64,000 nt of DNA from an uncultured bacterium (GCA_900551245.1 URVC01000012.1:1-64000); one strand, 5' to 3'. Shown: positions 45,372-54,594, counted from the first letter of the stretch. Numbers and translations: made by a program. The notes: generated by a model not told the origin, from the letters alone.

Positions 45372-46109
45372 TTGAAAACCCTGCAGAAAGCGCTCGATCT
45401 TCTGGAATTCGTTTCCACCCGGGACGGCGAAGCGGTCACACCGAAAACCGCGGCGGAAAAACTCGGCATCAACCCGAGCAGCTGCGTCCGCCTGATGCAG
45501 ACGCTCACCGACCGCGGGTACCTGGTGCAGATTTCGCGGCGGGCGGGCTACGCTGGCGGCCCCGCGCTCACCGCCTACGGCTGCCGGGCGACCAGCAGCA
45601 ACACGCTGGCCGCCGCCGCAGCAGAACCGCTTCGGGAACTCTCGACCGAACTCGGCGGCAGGATGATCAACCTCTCCGTAGCACACCGCAACCGCCGTTA
45701 TCTGATTTTTCAATGCGGTCACACGCCGGGAGCAAAGGTGGGAGATTTCATCGGGCACAGCTGGGATCTGGAGGAGAACGCCACGGAACTTCTCCTGCTC
45801 GCCGCCGCTCCGGAAACGGAACGGCTCCGGATTCTCCAGCAGGCGGAGATTCCCCGGCGGTACCGTTCCCGCGCGGAATTCCGGCTGGAGCTCGATCGTC
45901 TGCACCGGCAGCGTCATGTGATATTTTACGGGGAACGGCAGGGGATGTGGATCGTCGGCGGACTGATGGAGCCGCCCGGCTTCCCCGCCGCCACCCTGGG
46001 CTTCGGCATGGAATCGCGCGCTGAAGCGGAAAAGAGTCTCCCCGCGGTGCACCGCTGCATGGATGCGATCCTGCGCCGCCTCGCACCGCCCGTTCCCTTC
46101 AACTGCTAA
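45372..46109 (+). CDS. IclR family transcriptional regulator
   Basis: The protein has about 245 residues from a TTG at 45372. The longer frame upstream crosses the promoter and is rejected. KTLQKALDLLEFVSTRDGEA and AAEKLGINPSSCVRLMQTL form the IclR winged helix. The C-terminal effector domain is less typical but retains IFQCGH and LEENATELLLLAAAP. It is followed 12 bases later by the SIS-domain gene and probably controls it. No Shine-Dalgarno sequence is evident, so the exact start is uncertain. Confidence 0.75.
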   Translation: MKTLQKALDLLEFVSTRDGEAVTPKTAAEKLGINPSSCVRLMQTLTDRGYLVQISRRAGYAGGPALTAYGCRATSSNTLAAAAAEPLRELSTELGGRMINLSVAHRNRRYLIFQCGHTPGAKVGDFIGHSWDLEENATELLLLAAAPETERLRILQQAEIPRRYRSRAEFRLELDRLHRQRHVIFYGERQGMWIVGGLMEPPGFPAATLGFGMESRAEAEKSLPAVHRCMDAILRRLAPPVPFNC

Positions 46110-46121
46110 GGATACAAGAAG

Positions 46122-47780
46122 ATGAAAGAAAGAGCCAGAACCGCCGCCCGCAACTTTCTCGAAAACGAAACCGAATTTCACCTCGGCTTCCTGCCCACGG
46201 AGCAGTCCAACCCGATCACCCGAAACCTCGATCGCGCCTTTGCCTCCGCGACGGCTGAGGGAGTCCGGCTGCTGCAGCGCGCCGACCGCGAAGTGCTCCC
46301 GATGGCGCGGAGAATCTTCGCCTCGGAGGAGTTCCGCCGCATGGTCGAAGCGGGAGTGCGCACCGTAAAAGGAGGCGGGCGGATCGTCTTCTCCGGCTGC
46401 GGCGCGACCGGCCGGCTTTCGATTCTGCTCGAGTCGATGTGGCGGGAGTACTGCGTCCCCCACCCCGGCACTCTCCGGGCGGACTCCGTCGCCAGCATCA
46501 TGACCGGCGGCGACTATGCGTTGATCCGTTCGGTGGAGTTTTTTGAGGACTATCAGAGCTTCGGCCGGCGGCAGGTCGCCGACCTCGGCATGAGGAACAA
46601 CGATATGCTCGTCGCCATCACCGAAGGCGGCGAAACCAGTTCCGTGATCGGCACGGTCAAAGAGGCGGTAGACCGCGGCTGCGCCGTCTTTCTGCTCTTC
46701 AACAATCCGGCCGCGCTGTTGCGGGAACGGCTGGTCCGCTGCCGCGAAGTGATCGACAATCCGGCGGTGACGGTGCTCGACCTCTGCTGCGGCCCGATGG
46801 CGATCGCCGGTTCCACCCGGATGCAGGCGACCACCAGCGAACAGCTGGTCGGCGGCGCATTGCTCGAAACCATCCTCGCGGAGCTGCGCCCGGAACTCCC
46901 GGCGCCGGAGAACTTCGCCGACTCCTTCGAGCGGGTGCTCGGATTTCTGGAGTCCGCCGATTCCGTCGCCGCCATCGCCGGAGAGATCGATTTCGAAGCG
47001 GAAACCTACGCCAGTCGCGGAAAGGTCACCTATTTCGCCAACGACTACCTGCTCGACCTCTTCACCGACACCACCGAACGCTCGCCCACCTTCATGCTGC
47101 CGCCGTTCCGCCGGAAGGATGACCCGGCGGCCGTGCCGTCGTGGGCGTTCGTCAAGAACCCCTGCTACTCCACCCGGGAGACCTGGCAGCACATGCTCCG
47201 GCGCGCGCCGCGCTGTCTGGAGTGGACCCCGGCCGATTACACCGCGATGGGTGCACAGGACAAAATCATCGCCGCACCGCCGCACATCGGCACCGGCGAC
47301 CTGTATCAGATGGAGGTGGGCAACGAACCGGCGCCGGAACGGCACACCGGGAAAAAGGACGCCGCCGTACTCGTGCTCATCCCCGGCGCGCCGGGCAATC
47401 CGGAACTTGTCGCCGCCTTCGAAACGGCGGCCGCGCCATATCCGGTCCACCGCACGCTCGAGCTCCGTTCCGGAGCGGCAGATTCGCCGCTCGGCCTGAT
47501 GCATCACATGGCGGTGAAACTTGCGCTCAACACCATCTCCACGGGGACGATGGTCAAGCTGGGCCGGGTGGCCGGCAACTGGATGAGCTGGGTAGACATC
47601 TCCAACAAAAAGCTGGTGGACCGGGCAATCCGGCTGATCTCCGAGCTGGGCAAACTCCCGTATGAAGAGGCTTGCTACGCGCTTTTCGAAGCGGTGGAGG
47701 CCATGGCGCAGGAGGACTGGAGCAACCGGGAGAAACCCTCCCCGGTCCAGTACACTCTGGCGCGAATCGGCAGGAAATAG
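46122..47780 (+). CDS. MurQ/GCKR-like SIS-domain protein
   Basis: The protein has 552 residues, nearly twice the length of MurQ (about 300). TEQSNPITRNLDRAF matches the MurQ opening, and SGCGATGRLSILLES is the SIS phosphosugar-binding loop. AITEGGETSSVIG lies in the first SIS half. The C-terminal LNTISTGTMVKLGRVAGNWM and NKKLVDRAIRLI match the MurQ ending, separated from the first half by an insertion of about 150 residues. MurQ cleaves the lactyl ether of N-acetylmuramic acid 6-phosphate; the glucokinase regulatory protein GCKR has a similar tandem SIS layout. Which role applies here is unclear. The upstream IclR gene is its likely regulator. Confidence 0.75.
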   Translation: MKERARTAARNFLENETEFHLGFLPTEQSNPITRNLDRAFASATAEGVRLLQRADREVLPMARRIFASEEFRRMVEAGVRTVKGGGRIVFSGCGATGRLSILLESMWREYCVPHPGTLRADSVASIMTGGDYALIRSVEFFEDYQSFGRRQVADLGMRNNDMLVAITEGGETSSVIGTVKEAVDRGCAVFLLFNNPAALLRERLVRCREVIDNPAVTVLDLCCGPMAIAGSTRMQATTSEQLVGGALLETILAELRPELPAPENFADSFERVLGFLESADSVAAIAGEIDFEAETYASRGKVTYFANDYLLDLFTDTTERSPTFMLPPFRRKDDPAAVPSWAFVKNPCYSTRETWQHMLRRAPRCLEWTPADYTAMGAQDKIIAAPPHIGTGDLYQMEVGNEPAPERHTGKKDAAVLVLIPGAPGNPELVAAFETAAAPYPVHRTLELRSGAADSPLGLMHHMAVKLALNTISTGTMVKLGRVAGNWMSWVDISNKKLVDRAIRLISELGKLPYEEACYALFEAVEAMAQEDWSNREKPSPVQYTLARIGRK

Positions 47781-47787
47781 AAACGCC

Positions 47788-50409
47788 TCAAGGCCGGAGC
47801 AGCGAAACGATCTTGTCGCGGCCATGCTCCGCGGCAATCTCCGCCGGCGTCCGCCCCTGCCGGTCGCACCGCGTCCGCGAAGCACCGCGGGCGATCAGCG
47901 CCTTGATCAGCTCAGGATCCTCCGAATACTCCGCCGCATAGTGAAGCGCGGTCCGGCCGGAACGATCCCGGGCGTCAATCTGCGCACTCCGGCGGACCAG
48001 CGGCTCCCAGACCGCGCTTCCCCGCCGGGAGCGGATCGCCGCCATCAGCGGCGTCATGCCGCCCCGCATGGCACGATCGCACTCCGCCCCCGCTTTCAGC
48101 AGCAGCGCAACCCCGTCGGCGTTTCCGGCGGAAGCGGCGCAGAAAAGCGGCGTCGCTCCCCGGCGATCCACCACATTGCAGGGAACTTTGAGCGCAATCA
48201 ACCGCCCGGTCATGGCGCTTCCGGGCCGGGATGCCGCCTCATGCAGCGGGGTCCGGCCGCTGTTCGGCTCGGCCCGCGTCAACGGATCTCCCGCCTTTTT
48301 CAACGCATTGAGCAGTGCAGGATCCCGTCCGATACGGGCAATCCGCCAGGCGCTCTGCCCGGGCCAGGCGCTGAAACGATCGTATCGATAGCCCATTCCG
48401 ACCATCTCCGCCATAAGATCGGCACGGCCGCAGGTGAGCGCCAGCCGGAACGAATCCCGGTTGCCGTACCGCCCGATATACGCCCGCACATCGCGCGGCA
48501 GCGTCCAGCGACCGCAGAGATCGAGCAACACGTCGCGCTCCTCCGCCGTCCAACGGTTGGAACGGATCAAGGCGGCAAGACGCCCCGGGACATTTTGTTT
48601 CCCCTGAAGGAATTCCCGCTCCAGATCCTGAAGCATTTTCCCCTGTTTGCCGGTAAACAAATACAGCAGAGGAACCGGATTCTGGAATTCCGCAAATCCG
48701 GGCAGCCAGTCCGGCGTCAGAATCTCCTGACGGGGGAACGCCACCAGAGCGGCAAGCTTCGCGTCATCGAGCGGAATTCTCTTCCGTGTTGCGAGCGCCC
48801 GGTCGTACCGAAGCGTGGCCATTTCAAAGCTCATCCGGTGCAGCAGAAGGAGATTGCGCGCATCCGCCGGGAGTTCCGCCGCCTCAAACCAGTCGAACAG
48901 CCGGTCGCCGCTCCGGGCGACGCCGGGCTGCAGATAGCCATTCTTCCAACGGTAATCCCAGCGCCTCGCCCCGGGAAGCGCAAGCAGTTCGAAGCCGAAC
49001 AACGGAATCCGGGTATCAATCCGACCGGAATCCATCGCCGCACAGGCCAGTTCCGCAACCGAACGCAACGGACTTCCGCCGGCGGAAAGAAGCGATTCCG
49101 TCATCAGCCGGTACGCCGCAAAATCTCCGGGAAAGCGGCGGATCAGCTCACGGAAGATGGCGACCCGTTCCGCCGCCGAACGATCGGAAAACCGGTCCGC
49201 GCGGAGCAGACCGAGAAGCGGTTCCGGCCGGTCCGGCGCAAGCGACAGGGCGCGGCTCCAGGCCTGCCGGGCCTCCTCCGCCGCCGCCATGCTCCTCTTC
49301 CGCCGCTCTTCCAGCCCCCGTTTGCGGGCGGCCCCGCTGCCGGAAACCGGGGCGGAGGCGGCGGACGCGGCACGGTCGGACGCGACCCGTCCGGCGATCA
49401 TCGCCGCCAGCCACGCATCGCGGTTGACGCCGGGCGTGGCGGCAAGCGCGGCGAAATCCTGCACGGTCAGCCCCTCCTCCAGCCAGAGCAGGAACCAGGG
49501 GCCATCGGCCTCCGTCAGCACGCCATCGCGGTAGAGACGCATCAAATTCCAGCGGAATCCCTCCGTATCGGGGCGGCGCCACCGTCTCACCGGCAAAGCG
49601 GCGACCACCCCGGCGGCAAGCGTCCCGGAAACCGGGTTCAGCTCCGGCGAGATCTCCTCGATCATCGCCGCCGCCGTTTCCGACAGAATTTCCCCGGCAG
49701 CGGTCATGGCAAGGATGCGGAACAATTCATCCATCGGTTCCGCCAGCGACTCTTCGCCGTCCGGCGACGCAGCGCGCCCCGCCTCCAGCGGCGCATGGCG
49801 GTGAGCGAGCAAACGCCGGAGCGGTTCCGGAGCGGTTCCGGGGTGTTCCGCCAACACAGACCGCTCCAGCCATTCGAAGAAACCGATCCGGCGCGCCTCT
49901 TCCCCGGAAGGCGTTTCGCCGATTGCATCGAAGAGGCCGTCAAACAGGCCGTCGCCGGGCGGAAATGTGCCGGAGCCCCCGGCGCTGCGGATCGTCTTTT
50001 CCACCGTTTCCACGGCGGCGGCAACCGCCTTCTCCGCCCGGGCCGCCTCCGGCACAGAACGGAGCTCCTCGCGCAATGTGCGGGCCGCGGCGCACACCGC
50101 GCGATTGCGGTCCGGGTCGCCGGAATTTTCCGCCAGCCGGCGGCGGGCCAGCAGGAGACGTGTCCACGCGCCGCGCACGCCGGAGTGTCTGCGGCACGCC
50201 ATCAGAACGGCGTCAGCCGCATCCTGACGCGCCTGATGCAGTGCATCGACCGCGGTCCGGTATTCCGGCTTCCGGATCAGCTTCCGGCGCAGGAACTCCT
50301 GCTGCGCGGGAAAACTCTTCCACGCAACATCGGGATCCACAGCGGCGGCGGAGAGCAGCCATCCGGCCAAAACCATGACCGGCAGAGCCGGTCGAAACAG
50401 TATTCTCAT
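47788..50409 (-). CDS. Exported ankyrin-repeat protein
   Basis: The protein has 873 residues with a signal peptide (MRILFRPALPVMVLAGWLLS). The first 650 residues have no recognised domain: they are rich in Arg and Ala and look alpha-helical, with TPR-like spacing in places. The last 170 residues are about five ankyrin repeats (SGRTPLHEAASRPGSAMTG, GATPLFCAASAGNADGVALL, SGRTALHYAAEYSEDPELIK, QGRTPAEIAAEHGRDKIVSL). A scaffold or protein-binding role in the periplasm is likely. It is transcribed alone and converges on the SIS gene. Confidence 0.8.
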   Translation of the reverse strand: MRILFRPALPVMVLAGWLLSAAAVDPDVAWKSFPAQQEFLRRKLIRKPEYRTAVDALHQARQDAADAVLMACRRHSGVRGAWTRLLLARRRLAENSGDPDRNRAVCAAARTLREELRSVPEAARAEKAVAAAVETVEKTIRSAGGSGTFPPGDGLFDGLFDAIGETPSGEEARRIGFFEWLERSVLAEHPGTAPEPLRRLLAHRHAPLEAGRAASPDGEESLAEPMDELFRILAMTAAGEILSETAAAMIEEISPELNPVSGTLAAGVVAALPVRRWRRPDTEGFRWNLMRLYRDGVLTEADGPWFLLWLEEGLTVQDFAALAATPGVNRDAWLAAMIAGRVASDRAASAASAPVSGSGAARKRGLEERRKRSMAAAEEARQAWSRALSLAPDRPEPLLGLLRADRFSDRSAAERVAIFRELIRRFPGDFAAYRLMTESLLSAGGSPLRSVAELACAAMDSGRIDTRIPLFGFELLALPGARRWDYRWKNGYLQPGVARSGDRLFDWFEAAELPADARNLLLLHRMSFEMATLRYDRALATRKRIPLDDAKLAALVAFPRQEILTPDWLPGFAEFQNPVPLLYLFTGKQGKMLQDLEREFLQGKQNVPGRLAALIRSNRWTAEERDVLLDLCGRWTLPRDVRAYIGRYGNRDSFRLALTCGRADLMAEMVGMGYRYDRFSAWPGQSAWRIARIGRDPALLNALKKAGDPLTRAEPNSGRTPLHEAASRPGSAMTGRLIALKVPCNVVDRRGATPLFCAASAGNADGVALLLKAGAECDRAMRGGMTPLMAAIRSRRGSAVWEPLVRRSAQIDARDRSGRTALHYAAEYSEDPELIKALIARGASRTRCDRQGRTPAEIAAEHGRDKIVSLLRP

Positions 50410-50969
50410 CTGCAGTCCTTCCCGTTTTCGCTCCTACAATACCATTCCAACCGGATTTTTCAACCGGCAGTGAAAATAACGAAGAGGCTATTTTTCACCG
50501 TAGAGCAGAAACCGGCAATGATGTGGATTTCACCGGATTTCTCCATTTTCGGGCCCCTCCTCAATCACTGCGCGCCCGGGCTTGGATCAGCGGACAAATG
50601 CAAGCGATGGTTCGGCAAGACCAACGGGAAACGCTTCCGGGAAATCGTAAAAAAAACAGAGATTGCAATCTCTCAATCGGTCGCCCCGTCTGATTCCTCC
50701 GCAGCACTGAAACCAGCAATCGAGAGCTTGAGGGATGCAAAAATGGAAAAGTTCCCCTTTTTATTGTAAAACTTGTATAGAAAAACTCTCTTCCAACAAG
50801 GGGGGACAGCGGGATTTTTCGAAACGGCAATCTGTTTTTTCTCGATACACATCCTCGAATACACGCCTGATTCTTCTGACGAAAAAATTTCCGCAGCGGA
50901 GAAATGAATTGCATTTACCATCATCATCTTCTGCCGTTTTTTGATTCTGTAATTTTTAAAAATTGACTC

Positions 50970-50997
50970 TTGACTTTTTTCCGAAATAATATATATT
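50970..50997 (+). promoter_or_regulatory. Promoter of the Flp pilin genes
   Basis: TTGACT (50970-50975), a 16-bp spacer and TATATT (50992-50997). An overlapping TTGACT at 50963 offers a second register. The arrangement resembles the IclR-gene promoter (TTGACT-N16-TATATT). Confidence 0.7.
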
Positions 50998-51009
50998 ATC
51001 AAATACAGA

Positions 51010-51051
51010 AACTTTTACAGGAGGAACTGCAACTTTTACAGGAGGAACTGC
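51010..51051 (+). repeat. Tandem 21-bp repeat containing the flp1 ribosome-binding site
   Basis: AACTTTTACAGGAGGAACTGC is present twice in direct tandem (51010-51030 and 51031-51051). Each copy carries a full AGGAGG. The second is placed correctly for the ATG at 51055; the first is not followed by a start codon. Confidence 0.85.
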
Positions 51052-51054
51052 ACT

Positions 51055-51309
51055 ATGAAAACCGTCACCAAGAAACACGCGGTCATGATGGAATATGTCA
51101 TTATCGCGGTTCTGATCGCAGCTGCGGTCGTCGTTGCCGTCATTATGTTCGGTAAAAATGTTTCCAATGAGATGAATGTGGCGACCAGAGCGATGAGCGA
51201 TGCCAAAGGTGCGGAAACCGCCCAGAAGGCAGTGGAAACCGGTACCACCAGCGATATCACGCAGGCAAACAACCACGAAAAGGCCATGCACAACTACGAC
51301 AACAAGTAA
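51055..51309 (+). CDS. flp: Flp-type pilin (major pilin 1)
   Basis: The protein has 84 residues. It has the Flp/Tad prepilin pattern: a short basic leader (MKTVTKKH), AVMMEY with Glu at +5 and Tyr at +6, then a long hydrophobic helix (VIIAVLIAAAVVVAVIMFG). The residue before the predicted cleavage site is His rather than the usual Gly or Ala. The mature tail is hydrophilic and ends in MHNYDNK. It is the first gene of the Tad locus, followed by a close paralogue; both presumably form the pilus fibre. Confidence 0.88.
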   Translation: MKTVTKKHAVMMEYVIIAVLIAAAVVVAVIMFGKNVSNEMNVATRAMSDAKGAETAQKAVETGTTSDITQANNHEKAMHNYDNK

Positions 51310-51330
51310 TTTTCACAAGGGAAACGAAGC

Positions 51331-51588
51331 GTGAAAAAAGTCGTCAGGAAACATGCCGTGATGATGGAGTATGTGATCATTGCGGTTCTGATCGCGGCTG
51401 CGGTCGTCGTCGCCGTCATCATGTTTGGCAAAAATGTCTCACATGAAATGAACGTTGCAACGAAAGCAATGAGCAACGCAAAAGGCGCAGAAAATTATCA
51501 GGGGCAGCTTAAGCAAAACGCCGCTCAGGATATCCAAAAGGCCAACGACCACGAACAGGCCATGCACAATTACGACGACAAGAAGTGA
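51331..51588 (+). CDS. flp: Flp-type pilin (major pilin 2)
   Basis: The protein has 85 residues and starts at GTG after AGGGAAACGAAGC. Residues 8-36 are nearly identical to the first pilin (KHAVMMEYVIIAVLIAAAVV). The tails differ more (AENYQGQLKQNAAQ against AETAQKAVETGTTS) but share the AMHNYD ending. This points to a tandem duplication with divergence of the surface-exposed tail. The same His at -1 is kept, so it is likely functional. A terminator downstream probably limits read-through into the assembly genes. Confidence 0.88.
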   Translation: MKKVVRKHAVMMEYVIIAVLIAAAVVVAVIMFGKNVSHEMNVATKAMSNAKGAENYQGQLKQNAAQDIQKANDHEQAMHNYDDKK

Positions 51589-51614
51589 GTCCTCTGTTTC
51601 GGCAATGAGTCCTG

Positions 51615-51649
51615 GACGGATGCTCGCCTGGCGGGTATCCGTCTTTTTT
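51615..51649 (+). terminator. Terminator between the pilins and the assembly genes
   Basis: GACGGAT (51615-51621) pairs with ATCCGTC (51637-51643), followed by six T. Partial termination here would make pilin mRNA much more abundant than the downstream assembly mRNA. Confidence 0.75.
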
Positions 51650-51665
51650 ATGAAACGGATTTCGG

Positions 51666-52214
51666 ATGGATTATCTGACTCTCGGGAAAATCATTCTGGC
51701 TACGCCGTGGCTGATCGGGCTCTCGGTGTATGATTTCCGGAAACATGAACTCCCGAATGCCTGGGTTTTCGGGGGAATTCTCGTGATGCTGGCAATCGCG
51801 CTCGGCGTCGGGGGCAACTATCTGCTCGCCTCTCTGGTGACTGCGTTCCTCTCGTCGCTCTTTCTGCTCCTGCCGTTTTTTCTGCGTGCCGCCGGTGCCG
51901 GGGATGTCAAGATGCTCTTCGCCGCCGGGCTGATCGCCGGACCGGGCAACACACTCAACCTGATTCTGCTGGTCTCCCTGGCGGGGCTGCTTCTCGCCCT
52001 GTTCATGCTGTTGTTCCGCAAGGTGAATCCGGCAAGGGTGAAGCATTACTGCCGCACCCTCTTCGACTTTCGCTACGACCGTGCCGAGGGCAGAAAACAT
52101 CTGCCGCCGCCGGAAACCGAGAGCTGCCGGGTTCCGTTCGGCGCCGCCATCGCCGCCGGGCTGTTCCTGAATCTCTTCATCCAACTGCTCTATTCGCTGG
52201 AGGCGGGGAAATGA
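51666..52214 (+). CDS. tadV: A24-type prepilin peptidase (TadV/CpaA)
   Basis: The protein has 182 residues with about six membrane helices. The two catalytic aspartates of A24 peptidases are visible: SVYDFRKHELPN near residue 24, and AAGAGDVKML (GxGD). TadV cleaves and may methylate Flp prepilins at the inner membrane. A C-terminal extension of about 45 residues (RTLFDFRYDRAEGRKHL) is followed by a final helix. It overlaps the TadE gene by ATGA. Confidence 0.9.
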   Translation: MDYLTLGKIILATPWLIGLSVYDFRKHELPNAWVFGGILVMLAIALGVGGNYLLASLVTAFLSSLFLLLPFFLRAAGAGDVKMLFAAGLIAGPGNTLNLILLVSLAGLLLALFMLLFRKVNPARVKHYCRTLFDFRYDRAEGRKHLPPPETESCRVPFGAAIAAGLFLNLFIQLLYSLEAGK

Positions 52215-52888
52215 GACGGAAACATTCTCTGTGGAACAATTCGAAAGGCGCCGCGCTGCTGGAATTCGTCTTCTGCTTCCCGATTCTCTTTGTACTGTTC
52301 CTCTTTGCAATGCAGTTCGCCTACATCATGATCACCTGGCAGGTGGTGCACTACGCCGCTTACATGGGGGCGCGTTCGGCCATGACGGTCAACAACGTCC
52401 AGCGCTCGAGCCGGGCGGAAGCCGTGGTGAAGCGCATTCTCGCGGTTGTCTCCGCGTCGCCGTCGGACTCCAGCGACGCCAAGGATCGCGCCGACGACAA
52501 GTACATCAAGCTCGACGGCTGGGGCCGGCTCCCGAACACCAAATACCTCGACGACCAGGTGAAGGTGGAGATTCCGCTGACCGACCTCGATCCCCGCGGT
52601 CTCCAATGCACGGTCAAGTTCAAGATGTTTCTGCTGGTGCCGGTCGCAGGCCGGATCATCAGCTTCTTCGCCAAAGATAACAAGGACGAAGAGGAGAGCA
52701 AGTGGAGCGAAAAGCTCGACCAGCAGTCCTACGCGCTCAACCCCGCGTTGCTGGCTCAGTACGCCAATGAGATGGAGGTCAAAGGCTCCGACAAGAAGGA
52801 GAAGCTGAAATATCCGTATATCACGCTCACCTCGACCAGTGTGATCGCGATTCCGTATGCAACGAAATTTTATCCGGTAACCCTATGA
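52211..52888 (+). CDS. tadE: TadE-like minor pilin / assembly protein
   Basis: The protein has 225 residues. The N-terminus fits TadE: SKGAALLEFVFCFPILFVLF, with the Glu of the pseudopilin-type motif and one membrane helix. The rest is a periplasmic domain without recognised motifs. TadE and TadF-type proteins are thought to prime pilus assembly. It overlaps both neighbours (tadV by ATGA, and the next gene by four bases). Confidence 0.85.
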   Translation: MRRKHSLWNNSKGAALLEFVFCFPILFVLFLFAMQFAYIMITWQVVHYAAYMGARSAMTVNNVQRSSRAEAVVKRILAVVSASPSDSSDAKDRADDKYIKLDGWGRLPNTKYLDDQVKVEIPLTDLDPRGLQCTVKFKMFLLVPVAGRIISFFAKDNKDEEESKWSEKLDQQSYALNPALLAQYANEMEVKGSDKKEKLKYPYITLTSTSVIAIPYATKFYPVTL

Positions 52889-54594
52889 ACAGCGCATATC
52901 CGACCGTATTCAGCGTCTTTACCGGCAAATGCCGGGAGCTGGCCACCGACACCCGGGGGACGGCGCTGGCGATCACGCTCGCCTTCGTGATGCCGGTCTA
53001 TCTGCTGGTGATCGGAATCTACGGCATCGGCGAGGTGGTGCGCAACAAGATCGAACTGCAGAATGCGGCGGATGCGGCAGCTTATTCCGCTGCAGTGGTG
53101 CAGGCGGACTACCTCAGCCGGATGGCGACCGTCAACAAGGCGATGGCATGGACCTATGTCGACCTGCAGAAACGCTCGCTCGACCTGGCGATGGACCTCT
53201 TCTGCAATTATATCTTTATCCAGTTCCAGAAAGATCTCAACACGGCGCGACAGCGGAACACTCCGTGCCACATGCATATCCCGGGGCTCCATTACAATTG
53301 CGGTACCGACATTCTGGTGAACAATTTAGTTCTGAAGATCGCCGGCACCGGAGCCGGGATTCCTGAACTGGCGAAAAAATTCAATGGTCAGTCACTCACT
53401 CAACGTTTTCTACTGTTGCAAGCTTTCCATACCCTCAGCGCGCAGTTCAAGGGAAAAGGCTCCGTCACCAATACGCCGAAAGTGGCGGAATACAGTCTGA
53501 ACATCACCAAGATGATGGCAAAACTCAACAAACTGCGGCAGGAGTATCCGAAGATGCTCAAACAGACCGCGCAGCAGATCGCCATCGCCAACATGATGGA
53601 GTGCAAAGACGACTATTTTGTCAACGTCTCCATGGGCAATACCGACACCGGGTTCCTCACGATGATGGGCACGGAGGAGAACGAGAAAACCTTCATCTCC
53701 TTTGCCGATCCCTCCTTGAAGGATTTCTCGCCGAAGAAGGTGTTCGGCCCGGGGACGGACGATTGGATCGTCCGCAAAACGATTCCCGGTTTCTGGCGCG
53801 TCTACAAGCAGACGGAGACCCACCTGTATGCGAAATGGGACTGGTTCTGGACCCGCTGGGTCCATGTCAACCTGGGTGAAATCCAGTTGCACCTTCCGCC
53901 GATACTCGGCGGCGCCACCGGTCGGGGCCACCCGGAGTATCATGGATACGACAGCTTTTTCCCGCTGATTAAAAAGGATCTGCCGATCGGTCTGGCGGTG
54001 CCTCCGGCGATTCCGCTGACCTTGACGCCGCTGTTCTTCGGCAAGGCCGGTTCGATCACGGTGGCGATCGCCCGCAAGACGAGCAATCCGTTCTCGGTGT
54101 TCAGCTGGAGCGGCCGCTCGCTCACCGCGCCGTCGATCCTCTCGGCCTTCAATCCGAGCGTCGCGGGAGGGAACCGGCCGGAGTACATGTGCGCCATCGC
54201 CTCCGCCCGTGCCGGATACAAGCTCTACGAGAAGGACAAGCAGAAGAAGTTCAAAAGCGCCGACTACAACCTCGGCTACACCCTCTCCAGCGGTGAAAAG
54301 GAGTGGAATCTGGTGGAAACCGACTGGGACGGCGTCATGCTGCCGGTCAAAAACGCCTGGGATCTCTGTGCCGGCGCGGGCCAGCTTCAGGCGTTCACCA
54401 TCGGCAGCGGCAACATTCTCAAGGAGATCATGCTCGACAAAAAGAACTGGGTCGATGCGAAAGGGAAGAAGGTCGAAGAGAAGAACCTGCCCGACTGGGA
54501 GAAACTCAAGCCGCCCGCCGGCCTCATCACCGACAAGGAGGATAAGGACGGCAAACTCAAATGGGATAAACTCCGGGACTATCTGGCCCATTGA
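52885..54594 (+). CDS. TadG-like pilus assembly protein
   Basis: The protein has 569 residues. TDTRGTALAITLAFVMPVYL is the TadG/TadE-type N-terminal membrane helix, followed by the family motif KIELQNAADAAAYSAAVVQA. The large outer domain has no named motif (no von Willebrand fold that I can see). TadG-type proteins act with TadE and TadF in pilus assembly. The gene is bracketed by two TadE-like genes and is probably translationally coupled to the first. Confidence 0.8.
   Translation: MNSAYPTVFSVFTGKCRELATDTRGTALAITLAFVMPVYLLVIGIYGIGEVVRNKIELQNAADAAAYSAAVVQADYLSRMATVNKAMAWTYVDLQKRSLDLAMDLFCNYIFIQFQKDLNTARQRNTPCHMHIPGLHYNCGTDILVNNLVLKIAGTGAGIPELAKKFNGQSLTQRFLLLQAFHTLSAQFKGKGSVTNTPKVAEYSLNITKMMAKLNKLRQEYPKMLKQTAQQIAIANMMECKDDYFVNVSMGNTDTGFLTMMGTEENEKTFISFADPSLKDFSPKKVFGPGTDDWIVRKTIPGFWRVYKQTETHLYAKWDWFWTRWVHVNLGEIQLHLPPILGGATGRGHPEYHGYDSFFPLIKKDLPIGLAVPPAIPLTLTPLFFGKAGSITVAIARKTSNPFSVFSWSGRSLTAPSILSAFNPSVAGGNRPEYMCAIASARAGYKLYEKDKQKKFKSADYNLGYTLSSGEKEWNLVETDWDGVMLPVKNAWDLCAGAGQLQAFTIGSGNILKEIMLDKKNWVDAKGKKVEEKNLPDWEKLKPPAGLITDKEDKDGKLKWDKLRDYLAH

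Larger units (their letters stand above)
50410..51054. other. 645-bp intergenic region with no supported gene
   Basis: Short open frames exist on both strands but lack ribosome-binding sites and recognisable families. AT content is higher than in the neighbours. The last 100 bases hold the Flp promoter and a duplicated ribosome-binding segment; I see nothing else I can support. Confidence 0.6.

Noticed and set aside
45354..47885. 843-residue open frame antisense to the IclR and SIS-domain genes
   Set aside because: It shows shadow composition with no recognisable domain; both sense genes have clear family motifs.
47662..50769. 1035-residue open frame antisense to the ankyrin gene
   Set aside because: It is Arg/Pro-rich without motifs, and the opposite frame has a signal peptide and ankyrin repeats.
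50735..50944. 69-residue open frame in the gap before the pilins
   Set aside because: It has no ribosome-binding site or family resemblance, and its Ser/Lys-rich composition is consistent with chance in AT-rich DNA.
51010..51051. CRISPR-like short repeat before the pilins
   Set aside because: Only two directly adjacent copies without spacers; it is a simple tandem duplication of a ribosome-binding segment.
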